Source: Micromonospora sp. FIMYZ51
GTDB lineage: Bacteria; Actinomycetota; Actinomycetes; Mycobacteriales; Micromonosporaceae
NCBI RefSeq assembly: GCF_038246755.1
Contig: NZ_CP134706.1
Coordinates: 1,488,001-1,552,000, forward strand
DNA length: 64,000 nt
Direction of reading: 5' to 3'
Of the stretch, positions 23,982-34,110 are shown piece by piece; positions within the stretch are counted from its first letter, which is position 1; the number at the start of each line of letters is the position of its first letter. The translations under genes were made by a program, and so were the position numbers. The notes under the pieces were generated by a model. That model was given only the letters and a program-made list of their open reading frames with translations. It ran no database searches and was not told where the DNA came from.

Positions 23982-25952
23982 ATGAGCACCGTGCTGCGTC
24001 ACCGTCACCTCGGTACCGCCACCCTGGCACTGGGCCTCGTCGTCCTCATGGACGTGCTCCGGGTCTTCCTGCCCTCGGTCATCACCATCTTCGGGCAGGC
24101 CGCGTCGACACCGGCCGAGTTGCTCGGCGCGTTCGCGCTCGGCTGGTTCGTGCTCGCGTTCGCCGCACCGGCGCTCGTCGCGCGAGTCGGTGCCGTACCC
24201 GTGGGGCTGGCGTCGGCCGCGCTGCTGGGCACCGCCCGGTTGGCGCTGACCGCCGCCCCCGGCGGTCGGGCCCAACTCTGGCTGGCCAGCGCCGGTCTGC
24301 TCGCCGGGCTGGTGTGGCTGGCCGCCAGCGCGGCCCGGATGGCGCGTGCACTGCCGGGGCTGGTGCTCGGATTGACCGCCAGCGGGCTGGGTCACGCGCT
24401 ACTCGGCACGTACGACCTGCTCTGGTGGGAGCGGTGGGAAGCCTGGGTGGTAAGCGTCGGGCTGGTGGCGCTGCTGCTCGTCGCGGCGGCGACCGACGCC
24501 CGCCGCACCGATGCGGCGCCTGCGGCCGGCGTACCCGGCCCGGACGCCCCGACCCCCACGGACGGCCGAACTTCGCCGCCCGCTCCGGCCAACGGCCGGA
24601 CCTGGCTGCTCGCCGGTCCGGCGCTGCTCTTCGCCGGCATGGTCGCGTTGTCACCGGCGGTCGCCAGTACCGCGATGTCGTACTGGGCCGGCTCCGCCGG
24701 CACCGCCACGCCGCCACTGTTCGCCCTGGCTCCGCTGGGCGTCGCGGCGGCGCTGTTCGTGTTCGGCGCGCTGACCCCGCCCGCCCGCCGGTGGCGTCCG
24801 CTGCCGCCGGTGCTGTTGCTGGCGGGAGCACTGCTGTTCGGGTACGGACCACCGGCGTTGCTCGCCCTCGCGATGGCGCTCACCGCGGCGGGGCTGGGCG
24901 GCTGCCTCGCCCTGACCGCCACCGACACCGGCGGGACGAGCGCGCGACGGGCGTACGCGGCGGTGGGCGGGATGCTCGTCTTCGCCGTCGCGGCGGTGCT
25001 CTACTACGCCGCCTACGACATCGGCTACCCCAACGGTTGGGTGCCGGCCGTGGTGGCCGTCCTGATCGGCGGCGTCGCGCTCGGTGGCCGGCTGCGGATC
25101 GGGCCGACACCGGCGTCGGCGCCGTCCCGGCACGCCCCGGCCGCCGGTGCGTGGCGAGCGGTACCGGCGGCGGCACTTGCCGCCCTGGTGGCTTTCGCTG
25201 CCGCCGCGGTGCACGAGCCGTGGCTGGTGGCCAGCAACCGGGAAGGCCCACCGGCACAGGTACGGCTGGTGGCGTACAACATCCGGATGGGCTTCGGCAT
25301 GGACGGGCGGTTCGACCTGACCGCCCTGGAACGCGCCATCGGCCGGGCCGACGTGGTGGTGCTCAGCGAGGTCGACCGGGGCTGGCTGCTCAACGGCGGC
25401 CACGACACCCTGTACCTGCTCGCCGCCCGGCTACAGATGCCCTACGTCTTCGCACCGGCCGCCGGCTCGCTCTGGGGCGACGCGGTGCTCAGCCACTGGC
25501 CGGTGCAGCGGGCCCGGACCCGGTCACTGCCGGCCGTGGGCGCACCCACCGGGGCGCAGGCCCTCGGCGTCACTGTCGACTTCAGCGACGGCGTACGACT
25601 GGCCGTGGTGAGCACCCACCTGCAACCCCCGCCCGGCGCGGATCCGGTGGTCCAGGCCCGCGCCGTCGCGGAGTTCGCCACCGGGTACGCCGACGGCACC
25701 CCGCTGGTGGTCGCCGGTGACTTCAACACCGAGCCGGGCGATCCGGCGTTCACCACGTTCACCGGCGCCGGCCTGCGCGACGCCCTCGCGGCGGCGCGCC
25801 CACTGCCCACCAGCCCGGCCGACGACCCGAGCGGGCAGATCGACCACATCTTCGTCTCACCGGACCTGGCCGCGAGCGACCCGGTAGCGGTGCCGAGCAC
25901 GGCCAGCGACCACCTACCGGTGGCCGTCACCCTCACCCTGCCCACCGGCTGA
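23982..25952 (+). CDS. Multi-spanning membrane protein with C-terminal endonuclease/exonuclease/phosphatase domain
   Basis: 656 residues. About ten hydrophobic segments occupy residues 8-430, with a polar loop near 185-215, then an EEP domain: VRLVAYNIRMGFG, VVVLSEVDRGW, AVVSTHLQPP, VVAGDFNTEPGD and ASDHLPVAVTL. Asn, Glu, Asp and His of the DNase I-like active site are all present, so it is probably a phosphodiesterase facing the outside. The substrate could be a lipid or nucleic acid. It is a distant relative of the 9052 protein, which has only three spans. Start chosen by promoter position. Confidence 0.82.
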   Translation: MSTVLRHRHLGTATLALGLVVLMDVLRVFLPSVITIFGQAASTPAELLGAFALGWFVLAFAAPALVARVGAVPVGLASAALLGTARLALTAAPGGRAQLWLASAGLLAGLVWLAASAARMARALPGLVLGLTASGLGHALLGTYDLLWWERWEAWVVSVGLVALLLVAAATDARRTDAAPAAGVPGPDAPTPTDGRTSPPAPANGRTWLLAGPALLFAGMVALSPAVASTAMSYWAGSAGTATPPLFALAPLGVAAALFVFGALTPPARRWRPLPPVLLLAGALLFGYGPPALLALAMALTAAGLGGCLALTATDTGGTSARRAYAAVGGMLVFAVAAVLYYAAYDIGYPNGWVPAVVAVLIGGVALGGRLRIGPTPASAPSRHAPAAGAWRAVPAAALAALVAFAAAAVHEPWLVASNREGPPAQVRLVAYNIRMGFGMDGRFDLTALERAIGRADVVVLSEVDRGWLLNGGHDTLYLLAARLQMPYVFAPAAGSLWGDAVLSHWPVQRARTRSLPAVGAPTGAQALGVTVDFSDGVRLAVVSTHLQPPPGADPVVQARAVAEFATGYADGTPLVVAGDFNTEPGDPAFTTFTGAGLRDALAAARPLPTSPADDPSGQIDHIFVSPDLAASDPVAVPSTASDHLPVAVTLTLPTG

Positions 25953-25961
25953 GACAGGCCG

Positions 25962-25979
25962 GCACCGGGGCGCCGGTGC
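25962..25979. terminator. Short hairpin between convergent genes
   Basis: GCACCGG / CCGGTGC, 7 bp, GGCG loop, 9 nt past the EEP gene stop. Confidence 0.4.
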
Positions 25980-26048
25980 GTTGCCGGCGGGCCCGGGTCG
26001 CAACCTCGCGGTGACCCGGAAGGCGGGCGCCCTGCCCCGGCGGTCCGC

Positions 26049-26921
26049 TCAGAGGCGGTCGGCGGCGAGCAGCCGGTCGCCGGAGAAGGCGAGCAGCCAG
26101 CCGCCGCCCTTGTCGGTGCGGAAGTCGCCGTCGTGGCCGGCGAGTCGCTCCAGGGCCGCCGGAATCACCTTGCCCTGACTGCACACCGCCACCGGTTCAC
26201 CGGCTGCGGCCAGTGTGGCCATCAGGCCGGCGGCGGCCAGCGCGCACTCGTCGGGCTGCTGACCGGCGAGTGGCTCGTCCAGGTCGCCGCACACCTCGAT
26301 CGGCAGGTCCAGCGTGGCGGCGGCCGGGTCCAGGGTCTGCACGCACCGCCGGGGCGAGGCGGAGAGCAGCCGTACCGGGCGGATCAGCTGGATAAGCGGC
26401 GCCAGGGCGTACGCCTCGGACCAGCCACGGGCGTCCAGCGGCCGGCCCGCGTCCGGGCCGGACCAGGTGAGTCGCTTGCCGGCGTGCCCGTGCCGGACCA
26501 GCATCATCGTCGCGGTGACCGGCGGCAGCGCGGCGAACGCCGCCAGCACCTCGGTGTCGTGCGAATAGCTGACCAGGGCCATCGCGCCGTCGAGGTCCAG
26601 CCAGCGCAGCTCGTCGACTTCGGTGTCGGGCTGGAAGCCACCGGTGCCCACCGCCCGCATGGACCAGTAGTCGACAGTCTTGCGCCGACCTTCGCTGCGG
26701 TATCGCACGCTGGGCAGCCGGACCTGCGGCACGGCCTGAGCGTCGGCCTCCTCGGCGACCTCTCGTGCGGCGGCGAGCAGTGGATGTTCGCCCGGCTCCA
26801 GCTTGCCCTTCGGCAACGTCCAGTCCCCGTATCGGGGGCGGTGCACCAGGCACACCTGGACGCCGCCGTCCGGCATCGGCCGCCACACCACGCCGCCGGC
26901 CGCCCGGATCGCTTCGACCAT
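26049..26921 (-). CDS. mutT1: Nudix plus histidine-phosphatase fusion, MutT1 type
   Basis: 290 residues. N-terminal Nudix domain with the box GKLEPGEHPLLAAAREVAEEA (about 40-60; the GX5EX7REUXEEXGU pattern with an A in place of the last G), then a histidine-phosphatase domain starting MMLVRHGHAGKR (RHG) with ASPRRCVQTLDP and VCSQGKVIP. In mycobacterial MutT1 this pair hydrolyses 8-oxo-(d)GTP and diadenosine polyphosphates. It is 9 nt downstream of ppk on the same strand, the same pairing as in Mycobacterium, so co-transcription is likely. Confidence 0.9.
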   Translation of the reverse strand: MVEAIRAAGGVVWRPMPDGGVQVCLVHRPRYGDWTLPKGKLEPGEHPLLAAAREVAEEADAQAVPQVRLPSVRYRSEGRRKTVDYWSMRAVGTGGFQPDTEVDELRWLDLDGAMALVSYSHDTEVLAAFAALPPVTATMMLVRHGHAGKRLTWSGPDAGRPLDARGWSEAYALAPLIQLIRPVRLLSASPRRCVQTLDPAAATLDLPIEVCGDLDEPLAGQQPDECALAAAGLMATLAAAGEPVAVCSQGKVIPAALERLAGHDGDFRTDKGGGWLLAFSGDRLLAADRL

Positions 26922-26930
26922 CTGCTCACC

Positions 26931-29243
26931 CTATGCCCGCGCCGCCGCGCCGGCCTTGTCGCCGACCCGACGCAGCAACAGATCCTGGAGGTGGGTCAGG
27001 GACACCTCGGGCGAGCCGCTCCGCCGACTCCAGCTGCCGTCGGCGTGCAACTCGAACGCATCGACGTCGGGGCTCAACGCCGTGCTGAGCACCTGGTCGA
27101 GTTCGGCTCGGGCGACCGGGTCGCTCACCTGGACCAGCGCCTCGATGCGCCGATCCAGGTTGCGGTGCATCAGGTCGGCCGAGCCGATCCAGAACTCGGC
27201 GTCGCCGTTGTTGCCGAACCGGAAGATCCGGGAGTGTTCCAGGAACCGGCCGAGGATCGAGCGGACCCGGATGTTCTCCGACAGCCCGGGTACGCCCGGC
27301 CGCAGCGTGCACATCCCCCGGATGATGAGATCGACGTGCACCCCGGCCTGGGAGGCCCGGTACAGCGCGTCGGTGACCTCCTCGTCGACGAGTGAGTTCA
27401 CCTTGAACTGGACGAGCCCCGGCATGCCGAGCCGGACGTGCGCGATCTCGCGTTGAATCCGCTCGATCAGGCCGCTGCGGATGCCCTGCGGCGCCACCAA
27501 CAGCCGCCGGTACGTGGTCTGCCGGCTGTAGCCGGTGAGCACGTTGAACAGGTCGGTCAGGTCGGCACCGATCTCCGGGTCGGCGGTGAGCAGACCGAAG
27601 TCCTCGTAGAGCCGGGCGGTCTTCGGGTGGTAGTTGCCGGTGCCGATGTGGCAGTACCGCCGGATCTGGTTGCCCTCCTGGCGTACCACCAGGGCGGTTT
27701 TGCAATGCGTCTTGAGGCCGACCAGGCCGTAGACCACGTGGCAGCCGGCGCGTTCCAGGGTGCGCGCCCAGCCGATGTTTGCCACCTCGTCGAAGCGCGC
27801 CTTCAGCTCGACCAGCACCACCACCTGTTTGCCGGCGGCGGCGGCGTCGACAAGCGCGTCCACGATCGGCGAGTCGCCGCTGGTGCGGTAGAGGGTCTGC
27901 TTGATGGCCAGCACGTTCGGGTCGGCGGCGGCCTGCTCGATGAAGCGTTGCACGCTTGTGGCGAACGAGTGGTACGGGTGGTGCACCAGCACGTCGCCGT
28001 CGCGCAGGGTGGCGAAGACACTGCGCGGCACCTCGCCCTCGGCGAGGCGGGGATGGGTGGCCGGGACGAACGGCGGATCCTTCAGGTCGAGCCGGTCAGC
28101 CGCGCCGTAGAGCTGCCACAGCGCGGAGAGGTCGAGCAGGCCGCGTACCCGCAGGACGTCCTGGGGGTTCATGTCCAGTTCGCGGATCAGCAGCTCCAGC
28201 ATGTGGTCGGAGATGGACGCGGCCACCTCCAACCGGACCGGCGGGCCGAAGCGGCGCCGGGCCAACTCCCGTTCCAGCGCCTGGAGCAGATCCTCGTCGC
28301 GGTCCTCGTCGACCTCCACCTCGGCGTTGCGGGTGACCCGGAAGAGGTGGCACTCCACCACCTGCATGCCGGAGAAGAGCTGCCCGAGATGCACCGCGAT
28401 GAGGTCCTCCAGCGGGAGCATCCGGATCTCGGGCTGATCCCGGTCCACCCGGACGAACCGGGGCACGTTGTTGGGCACCTTCACCCGCGCGAACAACTCG
28501 GGGCCGCCGTCCGGGTCACGGACCGACACCGCCAGGTTGAGCGACCGGCCCGAGATGTACGGGAAGGGATGGGCCGGATCGACCGCGAGCGGGGTGAGCA
28601 CCGGGAAGATCTGGTCGCGGAAGTAGCTGCGCATCCGCTCCTGTTCGGCCTCGTCAAGGTCGGACCAGCGCAGCACCTGGATGCCCTCGGCGGCAAGCTT
28701 CGGCGCCACGTCGTCGACGAAGCAGTTGGCGTGCCGGGTCACCAGGATGGCGGCCTTCTCGGCGATCCGTTCGAGCTGGGTACGCAGCGGAAGCCCGTCG
28801 CCGCCGCGTACCGGTAGGCCGGCGGAGAGCCGCCGCTTGAGCCCGGCGACCCGCACCATGTAGAACTCGTCGAGGTTGCTGGCGAAGATGGCCAGGAACT
28901 TGGCCCGCTCCAGCAGGGGCGTGCCCGGGTCCTCGGCCAGCGACAGCACCCGGGCGTTGAAGTCGAGCCAGGACAACTCCCGGTTGAGGAACCGGTCGTC
29001 CGGCAGCGGCCGACCGGCCGGCGGCTCGTCGCCTGCGGAAGGCTCCGGCAGCCCCGGCTCGCTGATCGGGTCGAGCACCTCGTCGAGCCCGGCGGAGGCC
29101 GCCGCCGGATCGGAGCCGGCCACGTCGTCGGGGGTCGGTCGGCTCGGGCGGAATCGCCCATCGGGCCCTCGCGACCGGCCGCCGTCGCCGCCCGGTTCGT
29201 CGGCGACGGCCGGGTCCGCAGCGCGCTCGCGAGGGTTGCTCAC
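26931..29243 (-). CDS. ppk: Polyphosphate kinase 1
   Basis: 770 residues. Makes polyphosphate from ATP reversibly. After a disordered acidic N-terminus (about 1-75) come the N domain ([16 protein letters not shown]), H domain, and two PLD-like catalytic domains with the autophosphorylated His in [11 protein letters not shown] (about 513), [18 protein letters not shown], and the second-domain [27 protein letters not shown]. Longer than the Escherichia coli enzyme (688) mainly because of the N-terminal tail. GTG 29243 is the only plausible start. No pho box was recognised upstream. Confidence 0.95.
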   Translation of the reverse strand: MSNPRERAADPAVADEPGGDGGRSRGPDGRFRPSRPTPDDVAGSDPAAASAGLDEVLDPISEPGLPEPSAGDEPPAGRPLPDDRFLNRELSWLDFNARVLSLAEDPGTPLLERAKFLAIFASNLDEFYMVRVAGLKRRLSAGLPVRGGDGLPLRTQLERIAEKAAILVTRHANCFVDDVAPKLAAEGIQVLRWSDLDEAEQERMRSYFRDQIFPVLTPLAVDPAHPFPYISGRSLNLAVSVRDPDGGPELFARVKVPNNVPRFVRVDRDQPEIRMLPLEDLIAVHLGQLFSGMQVVECHLFRVTRNAEVEVDEDRDEDLLQALERELARRRFGPPVRLEVAASISDHMLELLIRELDMNPQDVLRVRGLLDLSALWQLYGAADRLDLKDPPFVPATHPRLAEGEVPRSVFATLRDGDVLVHHPYHSFATSVQRFIEQAAADPNVLAIKQTLYRTSGDSPIVDALVDAAAAGKQVVVLVELKARFDEVANIGWARTLERAGCHVVYGLVGLKTHCKTALVVRQEGNQIRRYCHIGTGNYHPKTARLYEDFGLLTADPEIGADLTDLFNVLTGYSRQTTYRRLLVAPQGIRSGLIERIQREIAHVRLGMPGLVQFKVNSLVDEEVTDALYRASQAGVHVDLIIRGMCTLRPGVPGLSENIRVRSILGRFLEHSRIFRFGNNGDAEFWIGSADLMHRNLDRRIEALVQVSDPVARAELDQVLSTALSPDVDAFELHADGSWSRRSGSPEVSLTHLQDLLLRRVGDKAGAAARA

Positions 29244-29297
29244 CTGCTCATAATTGCCTGACCAGGGTTAATGCAGATTGAACTTGGGGCGGGTGGC

Positions 29298-29495
29298 TCA
29301 GGACATTGTCGGAAGCGTCACCCGGACGACGTCACCGTCGGCGTCGGTTTCGACCCGGACCCGCTGGCCGAGCCGGAGCAGCCGCAGCCCGGAGGCGTCG
29401 AAGGCCCGCGCGGGAAACGGCAGCTCGGTGCCGTCGTCGAGCAGCAGCAGTCCGCTGCGTGTCGCCGCGTCGAAGGTCGCCACCGTGCCCTGCAT
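29298..29495 (-). CDS. Small cold-shock-sized beta protein
   Basis: 65 residues: MQGTVATFDAATRSG..., then LLDDGTELPFPARAF and LRLLRLGQRVRVETD. The spacing of G-x-V-x-x-F, S-G and L-x-x-G-x-R-V resembles cold-shock/S1-like OB folds, but the RNA-binding KGFGFI and FVHF motifs are missing, so nucleic-acid binding is unproven. ATG 29495 has TACGGT 7 nt upstream. It lies between ppk and fbiD. Confidence 0.65.
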   Translation of the reverse strand: MQGTVATFDAATRSGLLLLDDGTELPFPARAFDASGLRLLRLGQRVRVETDADGDVVRVTLPTMS

Positions 29496-29497
29496 GC

Positions 29498-29503
29498 CCA
29501 GCA
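29498..29503 (-). promoter_or_regulatory. -10 box region of the 65-residue protein gene
   Basis: The TACGGT hexamer spans 29508-29503 on the minus strand and is followed by GCTGGGC (29502-29496) and then ATG 29495. Confidence 0.5.
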
Positions 29504-29632
29504 CCGTACACCGCCGCACCGGACCGGGACCGGCGGTGCGACCCGCGCCCGGACGGACGCGCCCGGCGGGACTGGCGGTGGCACAACGCGCCGGTGCCGT
29601 TCGCCGCACCGCCGTCGGCGGTGCGGGCGGCC

Positions 29633-30271
29633 TCAGCCGGTCAGGCAACCGGCGGCCAGCGCGGCGGTGCGGGGCCCGAGGCCGAGCCGGGCCGCCGCCG
29701 CCAGGTCGTCGGCGGTGTCCACGTCGCGGCGCAGGCTGGGCCAGTCGCCGGCGAGCGGCCGGGCGCCGCTGGCCGCGTGCGCTGCGGCCGAGTCGGGCCC
29801 GAACCGGGGTGCCAGCGGTACGCCGGGCGGCGCGGCCAACAGCACGGTGCCGGTGCCCGGCGCGTCGGCCACGAAGCCGCGTACGCCCGGCGGGCCGGCC
29901 TGCGCCGCGCGCAGCGCCGCCGTCAGCTCGACCGGGCGCAGCGCGGGCAGGTCGGCGGTAAGCCCGGTCACCCAGCCCGCGGCGCCGATCGCGCCGTGCT
30001 GGAACGCGGCGTTGAGACCGGCGCCCGCGACGTCCGGCAGGACCCGGGCACCCACCCGACGGGCCGCGCCGGCCACCCGAGGATCGTCCGTCACCACCCG
30101 CACCTCGGCCACCTCGGTACAGGCCCGCACCGCGTCCAGGGTGTCGGCGGCCAGGGCCAGCGCCAGCTCCTCATGCGGTACGCCGGGCAGCCCGCCGCGC
30201 AGCCGGGTCTTTGCCGCGCTCAGGCGCTTGACCGGCACCACCACGGTCCATGGCTGACTCACAGCTGCCAT
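29633..30271 (-). CDS. fbiD: Phospho(enol)lactate guanylyltransferase for F420 synthesis
   Basis: 212 residues. CofC/FbiD joins GMP to phosphoenolpyruvate or 2-phospholactate to start coenzyme F420 synthesis. The nucleotidyltransferase pattern is visible: VVVPVKRLSAAKTRL, VRVVTDDPRVA, LTADLPALRPVEL, and GTGTVLLAAPPGVP..PRFGPDSAAAHAASGA. The neighbourhood (next to ppk, near gpsA) equals that of Rv2983 in Mycobacterium. Start ATG 30271 is tentative; GTG 30262 is close by. Other F420 genes (fbiA, B, C) are not in the window. Confidence 0.88.
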   Translation of the reverse strand: MAAVSQPWTVVVPVKRLSAAKTRLRGGLPGVPHEELALALAADTLDAVRACTEVAEVRVVTDDPRVAGAARRVGARVLPDVAGAGLNAAFQHGAIGAAGWVTGLTADLPALRPVELTAALRAAQAGPPGVRGFVADAPGTGTVLLAAPPGVPLAPRFGPDSAAAHAASGARPLAGDWPSLRRDVDTADDLAAAARLGLGPRTAALAAGCLTG

Positions 30272-30392
30272 CCTGCCAGCCCGGCACCGGTACCCTCTCT
30301 GGCCGTACCAGGGGCGAGCAGGCATGATTTCGGCTGCGGGGGTCACCGGTTCTGTTCCGGTGGGCGGGTCGGGGCGGGCACGAGGAGGCAGG

Positions 30393-31130
30393 GTGGGTCG
30401 ACGGAGGCTCAATTTCTGGCAATGGTTCGCCGTGGTGCTGATCAAGCCGGTGATGACCGTCTGGACGCGGCGTACCTGGCGGGGCCTGGAGCACCTGAGC
30501 CAGGACGGCCCCGTGATCGTCGTGGCGAACCACATCTCGCACGCCGACCCGCTGGTCTGCGCCCACTTCGTCTACGACGCCGGGCGGTGGCCGCAGTTTC
30601 TCGGCAAGGCGAGCGTGTTCAAGGTTCCGGTGATCGGTTGGATCCTGCACCGGTGCCGGCAGATCCCCGTCGAACGCGGTTCGGTGGAGGCGGCGAGGTC
30701 GCTGGACGCCCTGGTCAAGGCGGTCAACGAGGGCGGCGCGGTGATCATCTACCCGGAGGGCACCATCAGCCGCGAACCGGACCTGTGGCCGATGAAGGGC
30801 AAGACCGGCGCCGCCCGGCTGGCGCTGGCCACCGGTGCCCCGGTGGTCCCGCTGACGATGTGGGGACCGGAGCGGATCTTCGACCCGCATCGGGCCCGGA
30901 TCAACCCACGGCCCCGTATCCCGGTGACCGTGGTGGCCGGGCCGCCGATCGACCTGAGCCGCTGGGCCGGTGCCACCCCGACCCGGCCGGTGCTCGAGGA
31001 GATGACCGACGTGATCATGCTGCGGCTGCGCGACATGCTGGCCGAGATTCGGGGCGGCACCCCGCCGCCGCTGTGGCAGCGGGCCGGCCGTAGCGTCACC
31101 GAGGACCAGCACCCGGGAACGCCCGCATGA
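30393..31130 (+). CDS. plsC: 1-acyl-glycerol-3-phosphate acyltransferase (PlsC family)
   Basis: 245 residues. Adds the second acyl chain to lysophosphatidic acid at the inner membrane face. Motifs: [10 protein letters not shown] (HX4D), [27 protein letters not shown] and [12 protein letters not shown] hydrophobic N-terminal segment ([17 protein letters not shown]) probably anchors it. GTG 30393 has AGGAGG just upstream, though with only 4 nt spacing; ATG 30324 would add a Gly/Arg-rich leader. Overlaps gpsA by ATGA, which makes the phospholipid link clear. Confidence 0.88.
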   Translation: MGRRRLNFWQWFAVVLIKPVMTVWTRRTWRGLEHLSQDGPVIVVANHISHADPLVCAHFVYDAGRWPQFLGKASVFKVPVIGWILHRCRQIPVERGSVEAARSLDALVKAVNEGGAVIIYPEGTISREPDLWPMKGKTGAARLALATGAPVVPLTMWGPERIFDPHRARINPRPRIPVTVVAGPPIDLSRWAGATPTRPVLEEMTDVIMLRLRDMLAEIRGGTPPPLWQRAGRSVTEDQHPGTPA

Positions 31131-32137
31131 GCGAGGAAGGTCGCGGGCACGTGGCGGTGCTGGGGGCCGGCTCCTGGGGTACGGCGTTCGCGAAGATCCT
31201 GGCCGACGCCGGACGGGACGTCACCATCTGGGCCCGGCGGCAGGCGATCGCCGACACGATCCGCGAGCACCGGAGCAACCCGGAGTACCTGCCCGGTGCG
31301 GTGCTGCCGGAGCGGGTCACCGGCACCGGCGACGCCGCCGAGGCGATCAAGGGCGCGGAGATGGTGGTGCTGGCGGTGCCGTCGCAGACACTGCGGGGCA
31401 ACCTCGCCGAGTGGGTCGGGCACCTGCATCCCGACGCCACGCTGGTCTCCCTGATGAAGGGGATCGAACTCGGCACCACCAAGCGGATGAGCGAGGTGAT
31501 CGTCGAGACCGCTCAGGTGGCGGCGGACCGGGTGGTGGTCGTCTCCGGCCCCAACCTGGCGCCGGAGATCGCTGCCGGGCAGCCGGCCGCCACCGTGGTC
31601 GCCTGCACCGACGTCGACCGGGCCACGCTTGTGCAGCGCGCCATCACCACGCCGTACTTCCGCCCGTACACCAACGACGACGTGATCGGCTGCGAACTGG
31701 GCGGGGCGGTGAAGAACGTGATCGCCCTGGCGTACGGCATCGCCACCGCAATGGGCTTCGGCCACAACACCCGGGCGATGCTTGTCACCCGCGGGCTGGC
31801 CGAGACGGCCCGGTTGGGCGTGGCGCTCGGCGCGGACCCGCTCACCTTCGCCGGCCTGGCCGGCATGGGTGACCTGGTCGCCTCCTGCTCGTCGCCGTCG
31901 GCGCGCAACCGTACCTTCGGCGAGCACCTGGGCCGGGGCGCCACCCTGGAGGAGGCGCGGGTGGCCACCCGGCAGACCGCCGAGGGGGTGAAGAGCGCGC
32001 TGGCCATTCGAGACCTGGCCCGCGCGCACGGGGTGGAGATGCCCATCACCGAGCAGGTCGAGCTGGTCTGCCACGAGGGCGTCGATCCACGGGCCGCGGT
32101 GCAGGCCCTGATGAGCCGGACCCCGAAGCCGGAGTGA
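31127..32137 (+). CDS. gpsA: Glycerol-3-phosphate dehydrogenase [NAD(P)+]
   Basis: 336 residues, the normal length. Reduces dihydroxyacetone phosphate to sn-glycerol 3-phosphate for phospholipid synthesis. Motifs: [27 protein letters not shown], the catalytic-Lys segment [32 protein letters not shown] and [12 protein letters not shown]. The ATG overlaps the plsC stop. The next gene starts 4 nt later. Confidence 0.95.
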   Translation: MSEEGRGHVAVLGAGSWGTAFAKILADAGRDVTIWARRQAIADTIREHRSNPEYLPGAVLPERVTGTGDAAEAIKGAEMVVLAVPSQTLRGNLAEWVGHLHPDATLVSLMKGIELGTTKRMSEVIVETAQVAADRVVVVSGPNLAPEIAAGQPAATVVACTDVDRATLVQRAITTPYFRPYTNDDVIGCELGGAVKNVIALAYGIATAMGFGHNTRAMLVTRGLAETARLGVALGADPLTFAGLAGMGDLVASCSSPSARNRTFGEHLGRGATLEEARVATRQTAEGVKSALAIRDLARAHGVEMPITEQVELVCHEGVDPRAAVQALMSRTPKPE

Positions 32138-32140
32138 CCG

Positions 32141-33253
32141 GTGACCACGCACCGTGACGGCACCCGATGCGTACGGGCCGGTCTGCCCGAGCCCACGCCC
32201 GGCGCGCCGTTCCTGCCCGGACCGGTCTTCGCCGCGCCGTACCACCTCGACCCCCGGCAGGGGCCGGCGGCGGCACCGAACGGCTACGGGCGCCCGGACA
32301 ACCCCACCCGCCGGCTGCTGGAGGCGGCGATCGGCGAGTTGGAGGCGGGCGACTGCCGGGTCTTCGCCAGCGGGCAGGCGGCAATCACCGGCCTGCTGCT
32401 TGCGGTGCTGCGCCCGGGTGACACCGTGCTGCTCCCGGCCGACGGGTACTTCCCGGTGCGGGCGTTCGCCGCCGACACGCTGGCCGGCAATGGCGTACGG
32501 GTGCTGCTGGCGCCGACCGCCGGGCCGTACCCGTCCTTCGAGGGGGTACGCCTGGTGCTTGTGGAGACCCCCGCCAACCCGGGACTGGACGTGGTCGACC
32601 TGCCCGCCCTGGCCGAGCGGACCCGCGCGGCCGGCGCGCTGCTGGCGGTGGACAACACCACCGCCACGCCGCTCGGGCAGCGTCCGCTGGAGCTGGGCGC
32701 GGACCTGGTGGTGGCCTCCGGCACCAAGGCGCTTACCGGCCATTCCGACCTGCTGCTCGGCTACCTCGCGACCCGGTCGGCGGAGTTGCTGGAGCGGCTC
32801 ACCGCCTGGCGTACCGCCACCGGGGCGGTGCCCGGAGCATTCGACGCCTGGCTGGCCCACCGCTCCCTGGCCACCCTGGACCTGCGCCTGGGGCGGCAGA
32901 CCGCAAACGCCGAGGCGCTCGCCCGGCTGCTCGCCGCCCGCGCCGACGTGGCCGGTCTGCGCTGGCCGGGCCTGCCGGAGGACCCGGCCTACCCGGTGGC
33001 CTCGCGTCAGCTCCGGCGGGTACCGGGGGTGCTCTGCTTCGATCTGGGCAGCGCGGAGCGGGTCGCCCGGTTCCTGGCGGCGTCCCGGCTGGTCGCCGCG
33101 GCGACCTCCTTCGGTGGGCTGCACACCACCGCCGACCGGCGGGCGCAGTGGGGCGACGACACCGCGCCGGGCTTCGTCCGGCTCTCCTGTGGCGTGGAGG
33201 ACACCGTGGACCTGGTCGACGACGTCACGACCGCGCTGGACGCCACCGCCTGA
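32141..33253 (+). CDS. Cystathionine gamma-synthase/lyase-type PLP enzyme
   Basis: 370 residues. Fold-type I Cys/Met metabolism family: YGRPDNPTRRLLE, the cofactor region VFASGQAAITGLL, AVDNTTATPLGQRPLELGADLVVASGTKALTGHSD (PLP Lys in SGTKAL), and C-terminal SFGG...RLSCGVED. In the usual family the first motif reads YSRTGNPT, so this is a divergent member and the reaction (cystathionine synthesis, gamma-elimination or another) cannot be fixed. Translationally linked to gpsA upstream (4 nt) and to the methyltransferase downstream (TGATG). Confidence 0.82.
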   Translation: MTTHRDGTRCVRAGLPEPTPGAPFLPGPVFAAPYHLDPRQGPAAAPNGYGRPDNPTRRLLEAAIGELEAGDCRVFASGQAAITGLLLAVLRPGDTVLLPADGYFPVRAFAADTLAGNGVRVLLAPTAGPYPSFEGVRLVLVETPANPGLDVVDLPALAERTRAAGALLAVDNTTATPLGQRPLELGADLVVASGTKALTGHSDLLLGYLATRSAELLERLTAWRTATGAVPGAFDAWLAHRSLATLDLRLGRQTANAEALARLLAARADVAGLRWPGLPEDPAYPVASRQLRRVPGVLCFDLGSAERVARFLAASRLVAAATSFGGLHTTADRRAQWGDDTAPGFVRLSCGVEDTVDLVDDVTTALDATA

Positions 33254-34071
33254 TGGGGCCCGTCTCCCCGGCTCAGCGGGACGCCGTGACCGGCCGGTTG
33301 CGCGACGCCGGCTGCGTCTGGGCCGAGGACGAGACCCGGCTGCTCGTCGAGGCCGCCACCGGTCCGGAGATGCTCGCGGCCCTGGTGGACCGGCGGGTCG
33401 CCGGAGAGCCGCTGGAGTACCTGCTCGGTTGGGCGGAGTTCTGCGGCGAGCGGATCGCCGTCGACCCCGGGGTGTTCGTGCCGCGTACGCGTACCGCCCT
33501 GCTGGTCGCCGCGGCCGTGGCGGTGACCGGGCCGGCGGCGACGGTGGTCGAGCTCTGCTGCGGCTCCGGCGCGCTCACCCGGGCGCTGGCCCGTCGGCTC
33601 GTCACGCCCCGCCTGCTGGCCGCGGTGGACCTCGATCCGGCGGCCGTGGCCTGCGCGCGGCGTAACCTGGCCGCGCTCTCCGTGCCGGTCTTCGCCGGTG
33701 ACCTCTTCGACCCGTTGCCGGTGGCCTGGCGCGGTGGCCTGGACCTGGTGGTGGCGAACGCGCCGTACGTACCGACGGCGGAGCTGACGCTGCTGCCGAC
33801 GGAGTCCCGCCGGTACGAGGCACCGGTGGCCCTGGACGGTGGTTCGGACGGGCTGGCGGTGTTGCGGCGAATCGCCGTTGCGGCACTGAGCTGGCTCGCC
33901 CCCGGCGGGCACCTGGTGTTGGAGATCGGCGCCGGCCAGGTCGACGAAGTACGTGCCGTGTTGACCGACGCCGGACTGGAGGCGACGGTGGTCCGGGACG
34001 AGGTGCTCGGTGCCACCGCGATGACGGCGCGGTGCCCGGCTGACGTGGCGGGCCGGCGAAACGAGAACTAG
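33253..34071 (+). CDS. HemK/PrmC-like class I methyltransferase
   Basis: 272 residues. Short helical N-terminal domain, then a SAM-dependent methyltransferase core: PLEYLLGWAEFCGERIAVDPGVFVPRTRT (close to PrmC), VVELCCGSGALTRALA, AAVDLDPAAVACARRNL and VVANAPYVPT. True PrmC has NPPY; here it is NAPY. N5-glutamine or similar methylation is plausible, but the main release-factor methylase is normally next to prfA, which is absent here, so I call it a paralogue. ATG overlaps the preceding stop by one base. Confidence 0.82.
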   Translation: MGPVSPAQRDAVTGRLRDAGCVWAEDETRLLVEAATGPEMLAALVDRRVAGEPLEYLLGWAEFCGERIAVDPGVFVPRTRTALLVAAAVAVTGPAATVVELCCGSGALTRALARRLVTPRLLAAVDLDPAAVACARRNLAALSVPVFAGDLFDPLPVAWRGGLDLVVANAPYVPTAELTLLPTESRRYEAPVALDGGSDGLAVLRRIAVAALSWLAPGGHLVLEIGAGQVDEVRAVLTDAGLEATVVRDEVLGATAMTARCPADVAGRRNEN

Positions 34072-34110
34072 CCTCGCGTCAGGTCACCGACGGCGAGAGG
34101 CGGATGTCGG

